Of a stretch of DNA of 64,000 nucleotides, positions 63,248 to 64,000 are shown piece by piece (the stretch's first letter is position 1; each line of letters starts with the position of its first letter). The translations under genes were made by a program, and so were the position numbers. Origin of the DNA: an uncultured bacterium (GTDB taxonomy: Bacteria > Hydrogenedentota > Hydrogenedentia > Hydrogenedentales > Hydrogenedentaceae). The notes below the pieces were generated by a model, which did not search any database, was not told the DNA's origin, and was given only the letters and a program-made list of their open reading frames with translations. The stretch lies in the NCBI GenBank assembly GCA_937124615.1, contig CAKZKR010000064.1, positions 1 through 64,000 of the forward strand. Direction: 5' to 3'.

Positions 63248-64000
63248 TTACTTTCTTTCTAACATAATCTGGTCAAAAATCCCTCCATCAGAAAAATGAA
63301 TTTTATGAGCCTCCTCCCATCCTCCAGGGTATATCTCTTCTAATCGAAACAATTGAACCGGCAAAAAAAGGTTTTTAAAATTATTAAATATTTCTGAATT
63401 GCTACAGCGATAAAAATGTTTTACAACGATATTTTGTGCTTCATCGGAATACAAAAATTCGAGATATTTGTGTGCAATATCTTTAGTCCCATGTTTCTCT
63501 GCATATTTGTCTATAACCGCCACAGGAGGTTCTGCCAAAATACTTTCTCCGGGAGATACTATTTCAAAATTGTTCTGCGTTTCCTTAATGGCAAGAAAAG
63601 CCTCATTTTCCCAGCTTAATAAGACATCACCTATCCCTTGAATAAATGTGTTTGTTGAGCCTCTGGCACCTGTATCTAACACAGGAACATTCTTATATAC
63701 TTTTTTGACAAACTCCCTTGCTTGCTCAGAACCTTCCTTACGATAAACATATCCCCAGCATGCCAAATAGCACCATCGAGCACCTCCAGAAGTTTTGGGA
63801 TTGGGTGTTACTACCTGAACATCCGGGCGAATTAAATCTTCCCAAGTTTTTATGTTTTTTGGATTTCCTTTCCGTACGAGAAAAACTATTGTTGAAGTAT
63901 ACGGACAGCTATTATTTGGTAATTGCTTTTGCCAGTCCCTGGGTAAAAGGGCTCTTGATTTGGCTATTGCATCAATGTCGTACGCTAACGCTAATGTTAC
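63248..64000 (-). CDS. sbp: Sulfate-binding protein, 5' end outside window
   Basis: The frame is open to the window edge; a Met at 63766 is internal. The 250 visible residues are very close to periplasmic Sbp: VTLALAYDIDAIAKSRALLP, QLPNNSCPYTSTIVFLVRKG, VVTPNPKTSGGARWCYLACW and VLDTGARGSTNTFIQ, where Ser, Gly and Trp residues hold sulfate by hydrogen bonds. The signal peptide lies beyond the edge. It is first in sbp-cysT-cysW-cysA. Confidence 0.93.
   Translation of the reverse strand, partial: VTLALAYDIDAIAKSRALLPRDWQKQLPNNSCPYTSTIVFLVRKGNPKNIKTWEDLIRPDVQVVTPNPKTSGGARWCYLACWGYVYRKEGSEQAREFVKKVYKNVPVLDTGARGSTNTFIQGIGDVLLSWENEAFLAIKETQNNFEIVSPGESILAEPPVAVIDKYAEKHGTKDIAHKYLEFLYSDEAQNIVVKHFYRCSNSEIFNNFKNLFLPVQLFRLEEIYPGGWEEAHKIHFSDGGIFDQIMLERK

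Overview
The window is AT-rich bacterial DNA (about one third G+C by eye) with dense, short-spaced genes, ATG starts and clear Shine-Dalgarno sites. No rRNA, CRISPR array, integrase or insertion sequence was seen. The cell looks diderm: lipoproteins, a PagL-like lipid A deacylase, RlpA, type II secretion/type IV pilus motor parts and RseP are present. It also carries traits often met in Firmicutes: HPr kinase with HPr and enzyme I, and a complete bacillithiol pathway. With two Gfo/Idh/MocA oxidoreductases, a ceramidase-like protein, GH78 and GH29 glycosidases and a UroD-like methyltransferase, the mix recalls uncultured glycan-degrading phyla such as Candidatus Hydrogenedentes. That placement is an inference and was not tested.

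Layout. 1-3.3 kb: a PAS/GAF sensor kinase broken by a stop and a frameshift, then a REC-PilZ regulator. 3.4-5.3 kb: a glycine-zipper lipoprotein and a ceramidase-like protein. 5.3-12.2 kb: SerC, a TrmH-like methyltransferase, two Gfo/Idh oxidoreductases, tRNA-Ser, a thioredoxin-like ferredoxin, a zinc alcohol dehydrogenase and rhamnulokinase. 12.2-15.6 kb: a peptide-type ABC transporter without ATPases. 15.6-18.1 kb: two unknown genes and an RlmD/TrmA-type methyltransferase. 18.1-22 kb: an STN-like exported protein, a degenerate receiver, PagL-like protein, alpha/beta hydrolase and Tat-exported phosphoesterase. 22-28.5 kb: one minus-strand run of pyruvate kinase, methyltransferase, bshC, bshB, bshA and a NYN-cold-shock fusion. 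28.6-38.6 kb: another minus-strand run: hpf, hprK, GH57 glucanotransferase, HPr, enzyme I, dxr, rseP and aspartate kinase.

38.8-47.3 kb: a polytopic membrane protein, IleRS, RlpA, a CinA with an eroded amidase domain, HemW and a small lipoprotein. 47.4-50.2 kb: GH78 rhamnosidase. 50.2-54.9 kb: ECF sigma factor, zinc-finger anti-sigma factor, GspE and GspF. 54.9-58.9 kb: UroD-like methyltransferase behind the vitamin operon folK-panB-panC-panD. 59-60.5 kb: GH29 fucosidase and tRNA-Arg. 60.5-64 kb: sulfate transporter sbp-cysT-cysW-cysA, cut by the window edge.

How it fits together. Sulfate uptake can feed cysteine, which BshC adds to glucosaminyl-malate to make bacillithiol. Rhamnosidase, fucosidase and rhamnulokinase point to deoxyhexose-rich glycans as food. 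EI-HPr-HprK, with no sugar permease in view, next to hibernation factor and GH57, suggests a regulatory phosphorelay linking carbon state to reserve glycan and ribosome dormancy. The least expected noncoding signal is a G+C-rich, foldable 73-base element between folK and panB whose outer stem covers the panB ribosome binding site.
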